DNA of 64,000 nucleotides from positions 197,787,741 to 197,851,740 of the forward strand of contig CM041465.1 in assembly GCA_023213395.1 (NCBI GenBank). Direction: 5' to 3'. Under the pieces are notes generated by a model that had not been told where the DNA came from, did not search any database, and was given only the letters and a program-made list of their open reading frames with translations. Shown piece after piece: positions 10,451 to 20,275 of this stretch; positions within the stretch are counted from its first letter, which is position 1; every line of letters starts with the position of its first letter. The position numbers were made by a program, and so were the translations under genes. The DNA comes from Cycas panzhihuaensis. Lineage: Eukaryota > Cycadophyta.

Positions 10451-11829
10451 TATTTTTATCTCTATAGATTATTGATATGAATATAAGGTTCTTCTGTATC
10501 TTTCTCTAGCAATTCTAGAATTGTTAGAAAGTCAACAAGGTTGTGTTTTGTTGAGCTTTAGTCTATAGATGATCCTAATAGATTAGTATGCAAGGGATGA
10601 AGGTCATAAACAAACTATAAAATATTTTATACTTAGGCTCATGGCTAGCTTGTTTGATAAGATAAATTAATATACAAAGTATACACTACATACAAAGCTA
10701 ACTATTTGGAGAGTTCTCCATGAATACATTTAGTGGTTAAAAGCTAATCTAAATATAGTGAAAGAGAAAGAAAGAAATAAAGGAATAGAGAGGAAAGAAA
10801 GGAGTGAAAAGAGGGTGGTAGAATACCATTGTAACATAGTTTAATAAATGAAATATGATGTAATTCATAGAGCAAACAAACTTATTAGGAATTAACATCT
10901 ATGAAGGGCAATAAATTATGGATAATAACATGGCTAGATAAGCTAATGATCTGTACCATTATTCTCTAAATATCATAAAATAAAATATCATGCTACAAAC
11001 TATATAGGCAAGTAGAAGTATATTAACCTTTATAGTCATCATGAATTTCTTAATCAAAATGAATAGAGCTCAATTGGACTAACTATAAATGAGGTTTCTA
11101 TTCATCAAGAGAAAATATTTCTTATACAAAGATGCATCTAAGCTCGTCAAATACTTCAAATAACATCTTGATAACATGCACTAAGGTTTTATTTAGTGAA
11201 CAATGCAATGCATGATAATTTTCTTGAGAAGAATAATGGAGAAAGAAGTTAAGAAACAATATGGAAGAATGCACAAGGAATAAGAAGATTGAGAATTTAT
11301 GAAATGCAAGTCTCTCCAACCATATTTTGTCATGTAGAGCCTATACCCACACCACTTCTCCACCCCCCCACCCCTTACTTTTCTCTTTAATCTCCTATAT
11401 TTTATCTTGTGCTCCCTATAATCCTTTATAGTGCTATAGTGGTACTTTTGTCACCACCAAACTTGAACAAGATAGATTTGTTATAATCTACAATCCAATA
11501 AGCATTTTGATATTTAATTATTATATAAGTTGATGTCACTCTTCTATTATGATTTTCTCATTCTTCTATTAAATACATGATGAAAATTAAGGCAAATGAA
11601 TGTGTGATGGCTTTTTATTCATCATAGCAATCCACAGATATGAGATCTATTAAGTTGATGAGTTAGCATTACTTCATTGAAAATATTAATGAATTGTTAG
11701 TGAATTTTGTATTGTTAGCTTTGAATGACTTATAAAATTTGCTCATTTACAATACTATAAGGAGAATCCCCTTTACATTCCTCACATTTCAAATGGGTAT
11801 GGTTGAGTCACTTTGCTTATTCACTTGTA
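10451..11829. other. AT-rich stretch without recognisable feature
   Basis: I see no coding match, LTR or structured repeat. A small purine-rich patch (about 10755-10810, GAAAGAGAAAGAAAG) is present. The 65-codon minus-strand ORF at 11122-11319 looks like chance, being rich in Phe, Leu and His. Confidence 0.5.
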
Positions 11830-11990
11830 TTTTTGTAATCTCACAAACGATTAATTTTGGGGATGTTCTTCCTTGGATCTATAATAATCCTCTATATTTA
11901 GAAGGGGAATTATTTAATGATCTTTCTTCAAAAAAACTCTTATTTGAGTGTATCCTTTCAAGTACTATCCTTCATTCACTTGATTTATAA
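11830..11990 (+). pseudogene. Inverted duplicate of a gag segment of element D
   Basis: Bases 11875-11908 are the near-exact reverse complement of 10368-10401. Both encode WIYNNPLYLEGEL, here on the + strand. The surrounding frame is open from 11739 to 11990 but only this part is shared. It is either an inverted segmental duplication or a fragment of a related element inserted in the other orientation. Confidence 0.5.
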
Positions 11991-11999
11991 ATATTCAAT

Positions 12000-12440
12000 G
12001 AGCCATGCATGCTTTTCTTTATTTACACTTTTAAGCAAGTGGCCAAAAGTGGCAGTAATAGTTCTCAATTATAGCTTCTAATTTGGATATCCATTTATCA
12101 AAATCAATTGGACTCTTAATTCTAAAATTAGAAACAATAAGTTGCCTTTTATAATGAACCATTTCCTAGTCATTATTATTGTTATGGTTGTTATGAGGCT
12201 TAGGGGTTTTTAATCTAGGGTAGTTTAACATAATCTCTTAGAGGATGATATTTGTTTATTTCATCCACTATTCAATGGAATTGAGATGAGTGTTAACATC
12301 ATCATTAGAGCCTCCCTTGTTTATCAATCTTTGTTTCTTCTTGTATTCTATTAGATTAGGTTTTATAGAACCAGAATAAAGCTCTAGTATTCAATTTATA
12401 TGTTGCTTAGTGAGTTGATCTATATCCTATAGTATTTAAT
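12000..12440 (-). pseudogene. Possible gag N-terminus on minus strand
   Basis: Minus-strand reading from about 12425 gives a charged leader (IEYKKKQRLINKGG, DDVNTHLNSIE), a NHNNNN run, then NFRIKSPIDFDKWISKLEAIIEN near 12110, which resembles the early gag motif (target xxF-x-G-x-x-D-x-x-x-W) of gypsy elements. Several stops. It fits the direction of element D. Weak evidence. Confidence 0.3.
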
Positions 12441-12912
12441 TTTCAATATATGTACTAATAATATCTTAACTAAATAAAAGTATGACACTTGATAAATTAG
12501 AGGAATAATAATATATTAATTATTTTTATTTTTATGACTTTAATATGTTAACATCCTGATTATTTAATACTTGATATAAGGATAGGACATATAGTAATGA
12601 CTATTTATCTAACAAGGTATGGTTGTGTGTGTGTGTGTTTGTATAAATGAGACATGAGATATATATTGATGTCTCCTATTTAACAAATTATATGCCTTAT
12701 ATATGCTTGCAAATTTATGTAGAATATATATAAATTAATATATTTACACTAGTATAAATACCTCCTCCTTAGTGAATTGTATGCTTTGTTAAAGATTTAT
12801 ATCTATTTGCACCTTGATGTATAGATTACTCAATGATGGTGATTCCATAGGCATAGTGCATATCCCTTGTTGCTAAATTTTTTTGTTAGTTCCTATCTAT
12901 ATTAACATTGGT

Positions 12913-12914
<2 letters not shown>

Positions 12915-12980
<66 letters not shown>
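12915..12980. repeat. (AT)n microsatellite
   Basis: About 33 uninterrupted AT units. Confidence 0.95.
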
Positions 12981-12982
<2 letters not shown>

Positions 12983-13215
12983 CTTCATTCATGCCAATTA
13001 TATATGCAGGAGGCTTACCCATGCCTGCGATTCTACTAATTAGTTAATATGCATACTTCTCCTTGTTAATACATCCACATATAATAAACATGCCCTCCAT
13101 GCTTAATATATCAGCTAATATGCTTACTTTTTTGTGTATAATTAAGGTGTTAGTTGTAAGTTGGCTTATTTCCATAAAAGGGGTATTATTGTAACCTAAT
13201 AATAACCTATAATGC

Positions 13216-13301
13216 TATATATGTAGTTAATTTAAATGATTAGCTTAAGTATGGTAAACCTATAGAAAAAGAAAAAAAAAAAGAAACCCTCTCTCTCTCT
13301 A

Positions 13302-13334
<33 letters not shown>

Positions 13335-13404
13335 TACACATACACACATTTTTCTTTTGCTATTGGTTTGCCATACTTGAGATAATCATTCAAATTAACT
13401 ATAT
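13216..13404. repeat. Inverted repeat with CT/CA microsatellite loop
   Basis: About 55 bp (13216-13272, containing AAGTATGGTAAACC) is repeated inverted at about 13346-13404 (GGTTTGCCATACTT), with a handful of mismatches. The loop is poly-A, (CT)n and (CA)n. A transcript of either strand could fold into a long hairpin. TR-GAG-2 begins nine bases after the right arm. It could be a foldback or MITE-like remnant. Confidence 0.8.
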
Positions 13405-13412
13405 GTAAAGGT

Positions 13413-13744
13413 TGAAGATCATAAATGAAGACAGAGTGGAGTAGATTTCTTTTCAATCTATATTGAAAATCATTTTGAACTATATCAATTCAATCCATTT
13501 TATACATCATTAACAAATTTCATATAGATTGGTGGTGTTGATGAACACCGGGGGTCTTGAGCCCTGAAATATATATTTCAGAGATGGCCAGGAGCCTGCC
13601 TCAACCTTTAAATTTAAAATATAATAAAATAATGATAAAACACAAATAAACATAAACAAAATAATCTTACCTAATGACTATAGTGGCTTGTATGGTCCAA
13701 AGATTCTCTTGTATAAATATATGTAATAAACATTAATTCCAATA
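13413..13744 (-). repeat. 3' LTR of TR-GAG-2
   Basis: 332 bp, aligns end to end with 29758-30089, for example CAGGAGCCTGCCTCAACCTT in both. On the minus strand it should begin TGTTGGAATTAATG, as the other copy does; here the first TG reads TA. Confidence 0.9.
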
Positions 13745-14470
13745 TTCTCCCCCATAATATTCATTACATACATCTTCAAACTTTTCTTTGAACTTGTGAA
13801 ACTTATACTTTAGGAAAACTTTGAGATAGAGATCGAGCACTTGTTCCTTTACTTTGTCACCATCATGTATTATTATCCTTACAATGTAGTCCTCTTTAAT
13901 AATGTGTGGCTCATGTGGCTTCCAAGCTTATCTTAGTATAATGAGATTGGCTTAAGTATGTATGGTTGCATTAAGATCTTTGTCTTCTTCATCTTTTACT
14001 ATGTTGGAGTTAATTGGGTCAATGGTATACATAGCATTATAAAATTCAAGAATATAATTATTAATTTGGTTGGAATCATTAATGGTACATGCAACATTAG
14101 CGAATACATCATTGTTAACTTGCTCTAACATTTGTCCCACATGTAAAACATCATCAATATAATTAATTTTATCTTGTTCTATATTGTCTCCCCCATAAAC
14201 TAATTCCAAGGTGTCTCATGTAGGTTTAGACATGGTCATTTTGCTTATATTAGTGAATATAGTATCATCTAATACACTAAAAATTAAAGTTAAAGCCTCA
14301 TTATCTTTTCTCATATTTTCTTTAAAATTTAGTTCATATTCTAAGTAACCATCTTTTACAAACTTCCAAAGATTATTTGCAATAAAATATGATTTTATTA
14401 TTTTACTCCAAAATTAAAAATCAATTCCATGGAATATGGGAAAGCTTATATTACCAATATTCATTGCCAT
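13733..14470 (-). pseudogene. Copia-type gag of TR-GAG-2, overlapping the LTR
   Basis: ATG at 14470-14468. One minus-strand frame can be followed to TAA at 13735-13733 with point stops only. Order: FPIFHGIDF, FIANNLWKFV, DNEALTLIFSVLDDTIF, DTLELVYGGD (at about 14220-14190), then a long open stretch, then KVFLKYKFHKFKEK at 13822-13781 and finally NEYYGGEYWN encoded by the polypurine tract and the first ten bases of the LTR. The GGD region and the C-terminal motif match TR-GAG-1. No zinc knuckle. TAA or TGA replaces Gln and Trp codons, so it is inactive. Confidence 0.8.
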
Positions 14471-14581
14471 TGTAAAAGACTTTAATATATAATTTAAAAA
14501 GTATGATCTTAATGAACAAATAATAATCCTTTTAACCTCTAATAAGAAAATAACTTGAGATTAGCATGCAATAAAACCTCC

Positions 14582-15000
14582 TTTTAAATGAAATTTTAAA
14601 TGGATACTAATAATATTCCTTCTTAACAAATAAGGAAGACAACTTAACAATGAAATGAAATACACATATCTTTTGAATGAAATCAATGTGACATGAGTGT
14701 GCCCCTTTGAAATAAAGTAAATATAAATCAATAATTTTTTTAAAATGATACAATATAAGCCTTGAGACAATGAACAACTTAAAATACAATAATCTCTTTT
14801 CAAATAAAATCAAATCAATGAGATTCCTTCTTAACAAACAAAAGAAGGTAGCTAGACAATGAGATGAAAAGTATATCTCTTTTGAGATAAAATAATGTAA
14901 GATAAATGTTTTCCTTTTGAAACAAATATAAAGACTAAATAATCTCTTTTTAAATGAAATCAATAAATCCACCTTTTGAATGAAGTGTATAAATGAAATA
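14582..15000. repeat. Degenerate repeats in TR-GAG-2 leader
   Basis: A block starting ATTCCTTCTTAACAAA at 14614 recurs 208 bp later at 14822, each followed by a purine-rich stretch and a CTTTTGAxATxAAAT motif. The CTTTTxAAATGAAAT motif recurs about eight times between 14582 and 14990. The two open minus-strand frames here (14561-14803, 14607-14972) are products of the repeat, not genes. The remaining leader bases up to the Tat insertion show nothing else. Confidence 0.65.
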
Positions 15001-15064
15001 ACAAACTTTCAATATAATTCAAATGGAGGAAATGAAATACTTTTTTAACGATCTTATGCAAGGG

Positions 15065-17614
15065 TGGACGCGCTGCCACGGGATAACTACCTAACTGATA
15101 GGTGTGGGCGGAGTAAGTGATGAAATGATAGAAAGTGGAACCTAAAAGGCGGGTAACTACCACGCAGAAGCGCCTGTCTTGTGGGAGGCGAGTTCGGGAT
15201 CTGCAATGGAATATGGCTACTACTGGGCGACCCTTCACCACCTTGAGCAAGGGGCGAAGGTACGTAGGATGAACCTGAGTTGACCTGGGAATAGGACCCT
15301 CCCACCCTTGGGTGGCCAGAAGGGGAAGAGAAGGCCCTCTTGGAGACAAAGCCAAAAGCAATCCTACACAACTGACCGGATATACAGGTGATACGGAAGC
15401 AATACGCTCGTCTGAGTTAAGGAGAAGGAAGGAAAGGTAAGGACAAAGAAAACTCTTACAACCTTTCCTACGGATAATAGAGGGTGCATGCAACAAAGCA
15501 AATGTGTCGCAAACAAATACAAAAGCAATTTCTCCTTTTAATCTTTCAATGTTCTAATTACTAAGAAAGGAATAAAAGGAAGAACAAGGGTAGCGAAGAG
15601 GAAGGAAGCGTGCACCGGGCCAGGCGTCTTGAGATGACGTAGCCTCCACGAGGAGCACCCAACCACTCCGCGCGACGTACCAGATGCGGGATGTAGCGGC
15701 GGGCTAAAAAGGGGGTTCCTTACCCTCCCTGGAAAAGTAGATGCGATACCAAAGGAAGGAAAGGAACGCTAACTAGTAAATGAGATAGCATAAAACATGA
15801 TACATGCAAAGAGCACTTACCCAGAGAGGCCAACTGCAACGTTCTCCGCTGCCTCAAGTACCTGCAAGCAACAAGGGTCTCCCTCTTCCCGAAGGAAGAG
15901 CACTAACATGCAACGCAAAGATCCAACAATATATGTCCAGCAACATAAACAAGAGTCTAAATATACATGCGTTAGCGTTAGTCCAATAAGGAAAATACCA
16001 AAGGAAAGTGACCCAAATGAAAGGAAACAACAAGGCAAGCCTCGGAGTGGCCTACTTCCCGTAAACGGTGCCCCAACCTCCCCCCAGGAGCCACAAGGCA
16101 GCGAGGAGAAAGTCAAGAACCAAGGCTGGAAAATGGCTCAAAAAGGGGGCAAGAGAGACCCAAAGATATCCACGGGGGACCGGGATGCTACAGGGAGCAA
16201 ACCGGGTAACCGGGGAGCAAGGGTGAAGTAAGAACCCGTGGTTGGGGCCTATGGATGGCACCCAAACCTGAACAAAGGGTCCCAAATCAGCGCTGCAACT
16301 TGTGACAGTGCTGGTCCCAACCCTTGTTTGCAAGCCAAGGGAAGCACGGGGCGAGAGGGAGGTTTTGGGGGGCTGAGAGCCTTAGGAGCGTGGAAGGTGG
16401 TACTAATCCACCCAGCTCCTCTCCAAAACCTATGCAACCCCTCAACACCGCTGCCTTGGACAGCAAACGCAGGCAAGAAGCACAGGGAGAGTGGTATAAC
16501 AATCCTCCAAATGGAGGGAAACTAACTCTCACGAAATAAGTAGAAACAAATAAGCCGAAGCATAAATATCACAAAAAGACAAATACAAAATGAAGAGTAC
16601 CTGGGAAGGGGAGGCAAAGGATTTGCCTCAGCTAAAGGATGTCAAGAAGGGCCGGAAAAATAGCCACGATATGGAGTGGAGCAGCTAGGGTCCTCGCTAC
16701 TAAGTGTGACAGAAACACACGCAAACGGGAACTCGTGGCTGCCTGGTAGAAACCAACTGGAAACCGCTTCAAAGGAGCCCTCTCCAAGGCGTTTGAGGGG
16801 CTGAGAGAATGTCTCAACCAAGCCAAAGGAGAGCTGGGTGCTGTATGAAGAGGTGCAGGTCCGATTACAAAGAAATAGCAGAGAAGAGCAGAGCAGGAGA
16901 GTGTTTTTCTTGAGAGCAACTCCAAAAGTGAGTCCAAAAGGATCTTTGAAAATGAGCCAAAAAGGGCTTAAGTACTCAAGCAAAACCCTAAAGCATGCGA
17001 TTAGGGTGCAGCTGGAAGAGAAATAAAGTGCGAGCCACGTGGCAGTTTCGCAATAAATACGAAATTGCCACGGCGGATTTTTAAAAACAATCAGGCAGAG
17101 CGTCTGGCCGAATATTCATGATCTGAATATTCGGCGATCGCAAAAATCCGTGATGCGCACCTAGGGCTGAAAATGGGGCCCACCAACCAGTCCAGGTTGG
17201 GGGCAGACGACCGAAAAGGCTGACATAACGCTAAAACACCCACCCGGGAGCAAACAAGCCAATAAAACGGGTCCAAAGGAGCAAAAATAGGGCTCAAGTG
17301 GGGTGGCAAGTTGACCAAACGATGATGAGTCATCACACGGGTGGAGGTGGCGCAAACCTAGTGGATCCTGGAGCGAGGAGGGCAGATGCGGGAAGTAATA
17401 CGGTCACCAAGGTGCCACACTCGCTGGGAGTGTGCCCCCACTATAGTCGTCATAGGCTAGCATAGGTGTGGATGACTACAAGGCCGCCCACAAAGTCATA
17501 CACATGCAGATACGCAAGCAAACATCCAGTAAAAGAAAGCGATGATAATGCGAGAGACATACCTGCACTTACCTGAGTCGGTGATTCCATATCCATTACC
17601 GGAAGCCGGGAACA
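15065..17614 (-). repeat. 3' LTR of the Tat element
   Basis: 2550 bp. Collinear with 24804-27357. Differences include clusters of short indels in GC-rich spots (for example around 15160-15195 and 15360-15420). Short ORFs on both strands inside this LTR are mostly chance; one longer + strand frame is listed with the other LTR. Followed internally at 17615 by a weak purine stretch, with no clear polypurine tract. Confidence 0.93.
17107..17135. repeat. Perfect 12-bp hairpin in Tat LTR
   Basis: GCCGAATATTCA (17107-17118) and its exact reverse complement (17124-17135) are separated by TGATC. The equivalent place in the other LTR, about 26850-26872, keeps a shorter AATATTC/GAATATT pair with a different loop. 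It lies in U3, upstream of the putative core promoter, so a protein-binding or structural role is possible. Confidence 0.8.
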
Positions 17615-18009
17615 TCGCCTTGGCGTGAGCCTCGCCGCTCGGAAGCCTGGTGCGATGGCGAATGCTGGCAACACAACTGTCAGTAGCACATGTGTATATA
17701 GATATATCAATCAAGATCATAACAGTAGGCAAGGGTGTGCCATGAGTGTCGTGGCGGACGCTGTGGATACGAAGCGCGGTGGAGACAACATAGGGCCGCC
17801 ACGCCACCCGAAACCGATCGAGAATGAGACAGGTGAGGGGGCTGCCCCCACCACAAAGGATGCAAAGGAACATGCATAGCTAAATAAAGAACAAATAGTG
17901 GATACCATAGTTTTACCTCATTAGTAACCCGGTTTCGGAGGTGCGAACGGATCGCGAAGCAAAGTGACAGACAACCTGGGGCTTGGGCGACGGGAAGGCC
18001 AGGCAAACC

Positions 18010-18500
18010 TCAGGGACGGTCAGCAAGAAGGGAGAGGCGGCGCTCAAGGATGAGGCGAACGAGGCTATCTGCCTCAGCGTTGAGGGCCCGAGGGATATGC
18101 TGGATATCAACAGAAGAAAAGCGGGCCAGGAGGGATCTGGCGGCGGAAGCAAGAGTCCTCAAGCGAGGGCATCGCACCTGGTAAACCTGGGTGAGATGGG
18201 ACACCACAACTTGAGAGTCGCAAAGTAAAACAATGGGTCCGCGGTGGATCTGAGGAGCATCGATGGGGCTTCAATATGTTGTATACTCGGCTTCATTGTT
18301 GGTAGCCTCTGGGAGGAAGATCCCAGAGCGGAGGAGATCATGTCCAGAAGGGCTGCGGAGGATCCATGCAGCAATAGAAGGTCCAGGATTACCACGGCTT
18401 CCGCCGTCGGTAAAGATGTAGACAGACATCGGCGACACAAAATCCAAGTAATCGATAGGGTGATGAAAGCAACGCACAACAAGTCAGCAGAAAATGGCCG
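18010..18500 (-). pseudogene. Second RNase H (aRNH) of the Tat element
   Basis: On the minus strand FTDGGSRGNPGPS gives the first catalytic Asp (18408-18406), NNEAEY the Glu (18288-18286), CDSQVVV the second Asp (18219-18217) and ALNAEADSL the last (18069-18067). All four acidic residues of the RNase H fold are therefore present in one frame, interrupted by a single TGA at 18273-18271. The type matches the archaeal/plant-like RNase H acquired by plant Tat elements in addition to their original one. It would remove RNA from RNA:DNA hybrids or polypurine primers. It sits between the antisense gene and the 3' LTR, unlinked to any RT. The segment after NNEAEYTTY looks shortened relative to typical aRNH. 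Confidence 0.8.
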
Positions 18501-18932
18501 TGAAGGGTAGGAGGACCTAGCAATGAGGTAACCTGTGAGAACAAACAACTGATCACGTGAGAGTGGTGAGGAGAAAACCCCTTGGAGTGCCAAAAGGTCA
18601 CCTTTAGAAAGCGAAGCATGCCCCCGAGTGGGGGGGAATTCCTTTTGGGGACTCCAAGAGCAAGAAAGGATCATGAAATGAGTCCAGGCGAAACGAGCCA
18701 AACGAGTATAAACTCGAGCAGCAGGGAGTAGCGCCAGAAAACGATGCAGAAGGGCCCTGGCCAAAAGCGCGATGATGACGCACCATAAATGCCCTTGCAG
18801 GAGGGCAAAAAGGGCACCAATATAGCGCGATTGATGACAGGGCCAGAAGGCAAAGGTAATCGGGGCAACGAGACAGTCCCAACGACTGACGCGAGACCAA
18901 AAACAGAGGAAGTGCCCGTTGGGGGCCCCGCC

Positions 18933-18940
18933 TATATAAG
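18933..18940 (+). promoter_or_regulatory. TATA box of the antisense gene inside the Tat element
   Basis: CCTATATAAGG, with TATATAAG at 18933-18940, is a consensus plant TATA box on the + strand, opposite to the element's own transcription. A TTCATTTTCACC initiator-like sequence lies about 30 bp downstream (around 18961-18972). Confidence 0.6.
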
Positions 18941-19219
18941 GAAATGAACGGGAAAATGGATTCATTTTCACCAGCTCTCGTACGAAACCAAAGCCATTCC
19001 CTTACGCAGTGGAGCGCCACCCAACTTTGGAGGCACGTAGAGGGAGATCAGACCGTTGGATCGGAGAGCGGGGAGAGCCAGCACGACCGACCGGACGATA
19101 TGGTAGTAGCGAGACCAGATCCAGTGAGTGGATATCACTAAACCTGACCCAAATCAAAGTTCAAAGTTTGTGGCTTTTGTAGCTTTTAAGGTTAGTTTAG
19201 CATAGTCTAAGTGCCCCTT

Positions 19220-20022
19220 ATGGGCAACGGAAGGCTTCCCGGGATCCAAATCGGACCCAGAAAGAGGCGGGGAGAGCCAGGAAGAGAGGATGCCGCACGA
19301 CCGGAGGATCAGGCGGCCACAGCAGGTGAGAGCCAACCTTTTCCAACGTCACTTAGCATCCAGATAGATGTTTGGTTTGATTTGATCATGGTATATAGAC
19401 TGACGTATGGCGTGTTGCATTGGCAGGTATGGCAGAGATCAGGAGACTGATAGAGGCTGTGGCGAGGGAGATATTCCCTCAGGTGTACGCAGAGGGGCAA
19501 TCGCCCATCCAGGCAGGTGATGAGCCTAGAGCAGCGGGAGCCCACAGAGAGGCGTTCGCCCCATTGGTGAGGGCGAGGGACATATGGGTGCAGAGTCCCA
19601 AGAGCATGCTACATCCTGAGGACGACTGCAGCGGAGAGAGATGATGCGAGGCGAGCGAGATGAGGCTGCAAGGGCTGCACAGCTCTAGAGGCACAGGTGG
19701 TGCGGTGGAGATGAGGAGAGCGAGAACCCGGCTAGTAGTGATCACCGAGCATCTCGGGGTGGTGACAGAGGAGGCACTCGGGAGGCGGGATCGTATCCAG
19801 CCATATCGATCGGTAGTAAGCGAGATGGTCTCGAGGTCGAGCGAGCAGGACATGAGACTCCACAATGGACGACCCCGAGATGGCCGAGATGAGGAGAGCG
19901 AGGCGGGCGGCTCGCGGAGGCCTGGAGGAGCCTCGGAGGCATGTGGTCCCTGTGAGAGGGATCACAGAGGCCGGGAGATGGCACCCAGGGAGGCGGGGCC
20001 ACAGTGGGACATGTATATGTAG
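19220..20022 (+). pseudogene. Spliced antisense gene in the Tat element, product unknown
   Basis: Inferred exons 19220-19325 and 19427-20022. Donor AGCAG|GTGAG and acceptor TTGGCAG|GT border a 101-bp intron. Removal joins GCA-G to GT-ATG so the exon 1 frame (from ATG 19220) continues as GMAEIRRLIEAV and on to TAG at 20020. The predicted product is 233 residues with one in-frame TGA at 19642-19644. It is rich in Arg, Glu and Gly with a weak helical, charged character; a neighbouring frame near 19630-19680 reads ERDEAARAAQ, so a small frameshift may have broken a coiled coil. Another possible donor (CCA|GTGAGT, 19124) could give a 5'UTR intron. I do not recognise the protein. Antisense extra ORFs between integrase and 3' LTR are known in Tat relatives such as Grande. 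Confidence 0.55.
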
Positions 20023-20275
20023 ATTTGTGAGGGAAAGCCACGGGCCTCAGGTCATATATAGGACCATATGATTGTACCCCCATGAGGACACTAGCTTCCA
20101 GGATGTATGATGATATGATTTTTGATATGTACATATATATATGCATGGGGTGATTGGAACCCCATTTGGATATGAGATGTTGTGTGTGATGTGTCATATG
20201 TGGATGATATGTATATTTATTTTTGTGTATTGTGAATGTTATGTTGCAGATGTTTTATGTTGTGGATATTTTGTT
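20023..20275 (+). terminator. Possible 3'UTR/polyadenylation region of the antisense gene
   Basis: After the TAG the base composition switches sharply from GC-rich to TG/AT-rich (ATGTATATTTATTTTTGTGT and neighbours), as in plant far-upstream and near-upstream polyadenylation elements. GC-rich sequence returns after about 20280. No AATAAA is present; plants do not require it. Confidence 0.4.

Larger units (their letters stand above)
8841..13412 (-). mobile_element. Element D: decayed minus-strand gag-bearing retrotransposon, internal part
   Basis: Minus-strand gag fragments (8985-10450, 12000-12440) are separated from a minus-strand primer-site/LTR candidate at 30111-30383 by TR-GAG-2. Removing TR-GAG-2 brings primer site, leader and gag into the right order, so I infer one element entering the window from the left. 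Its pol and 3' LTR would lie beyond Copia A, outside the window. The join is an inference, and two separate old elements remain possible. Confidence 0.45.

Noticed and set aside
11739-11990. 83-codon + strand ORF as an independent gene
   Set aside because: Only the inverted gag segment is recognisable, and it belongs to the family read on the minus strand at 10.4 kb.
14960-15496. 178-codon minus-strand ORF
   Set aside because: It spans the border between TR-GAG-2 leader and the Tat LTR; the part in the LTR is not kept open in the other LTR. Chance frame.
18159-18971. 270-codon minus-strand ORF, the longest between the Tat LTR and the antisense gene
   Set aside because: It overlaps the aRNH in a different frame; the aRNH frame has the catalytic residues. 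The long frame is hydrophobic and unlike any domain, a shadow of GC-rich DNA.
19479-20197. Minus-strand ORFs (128 and 151 codons) opposite the antisense gene
   Set aside because: They overlap each other in different frames and show no Tat pol or gag motif; the + strand frame has promoter and splice signals, so it is preferred.
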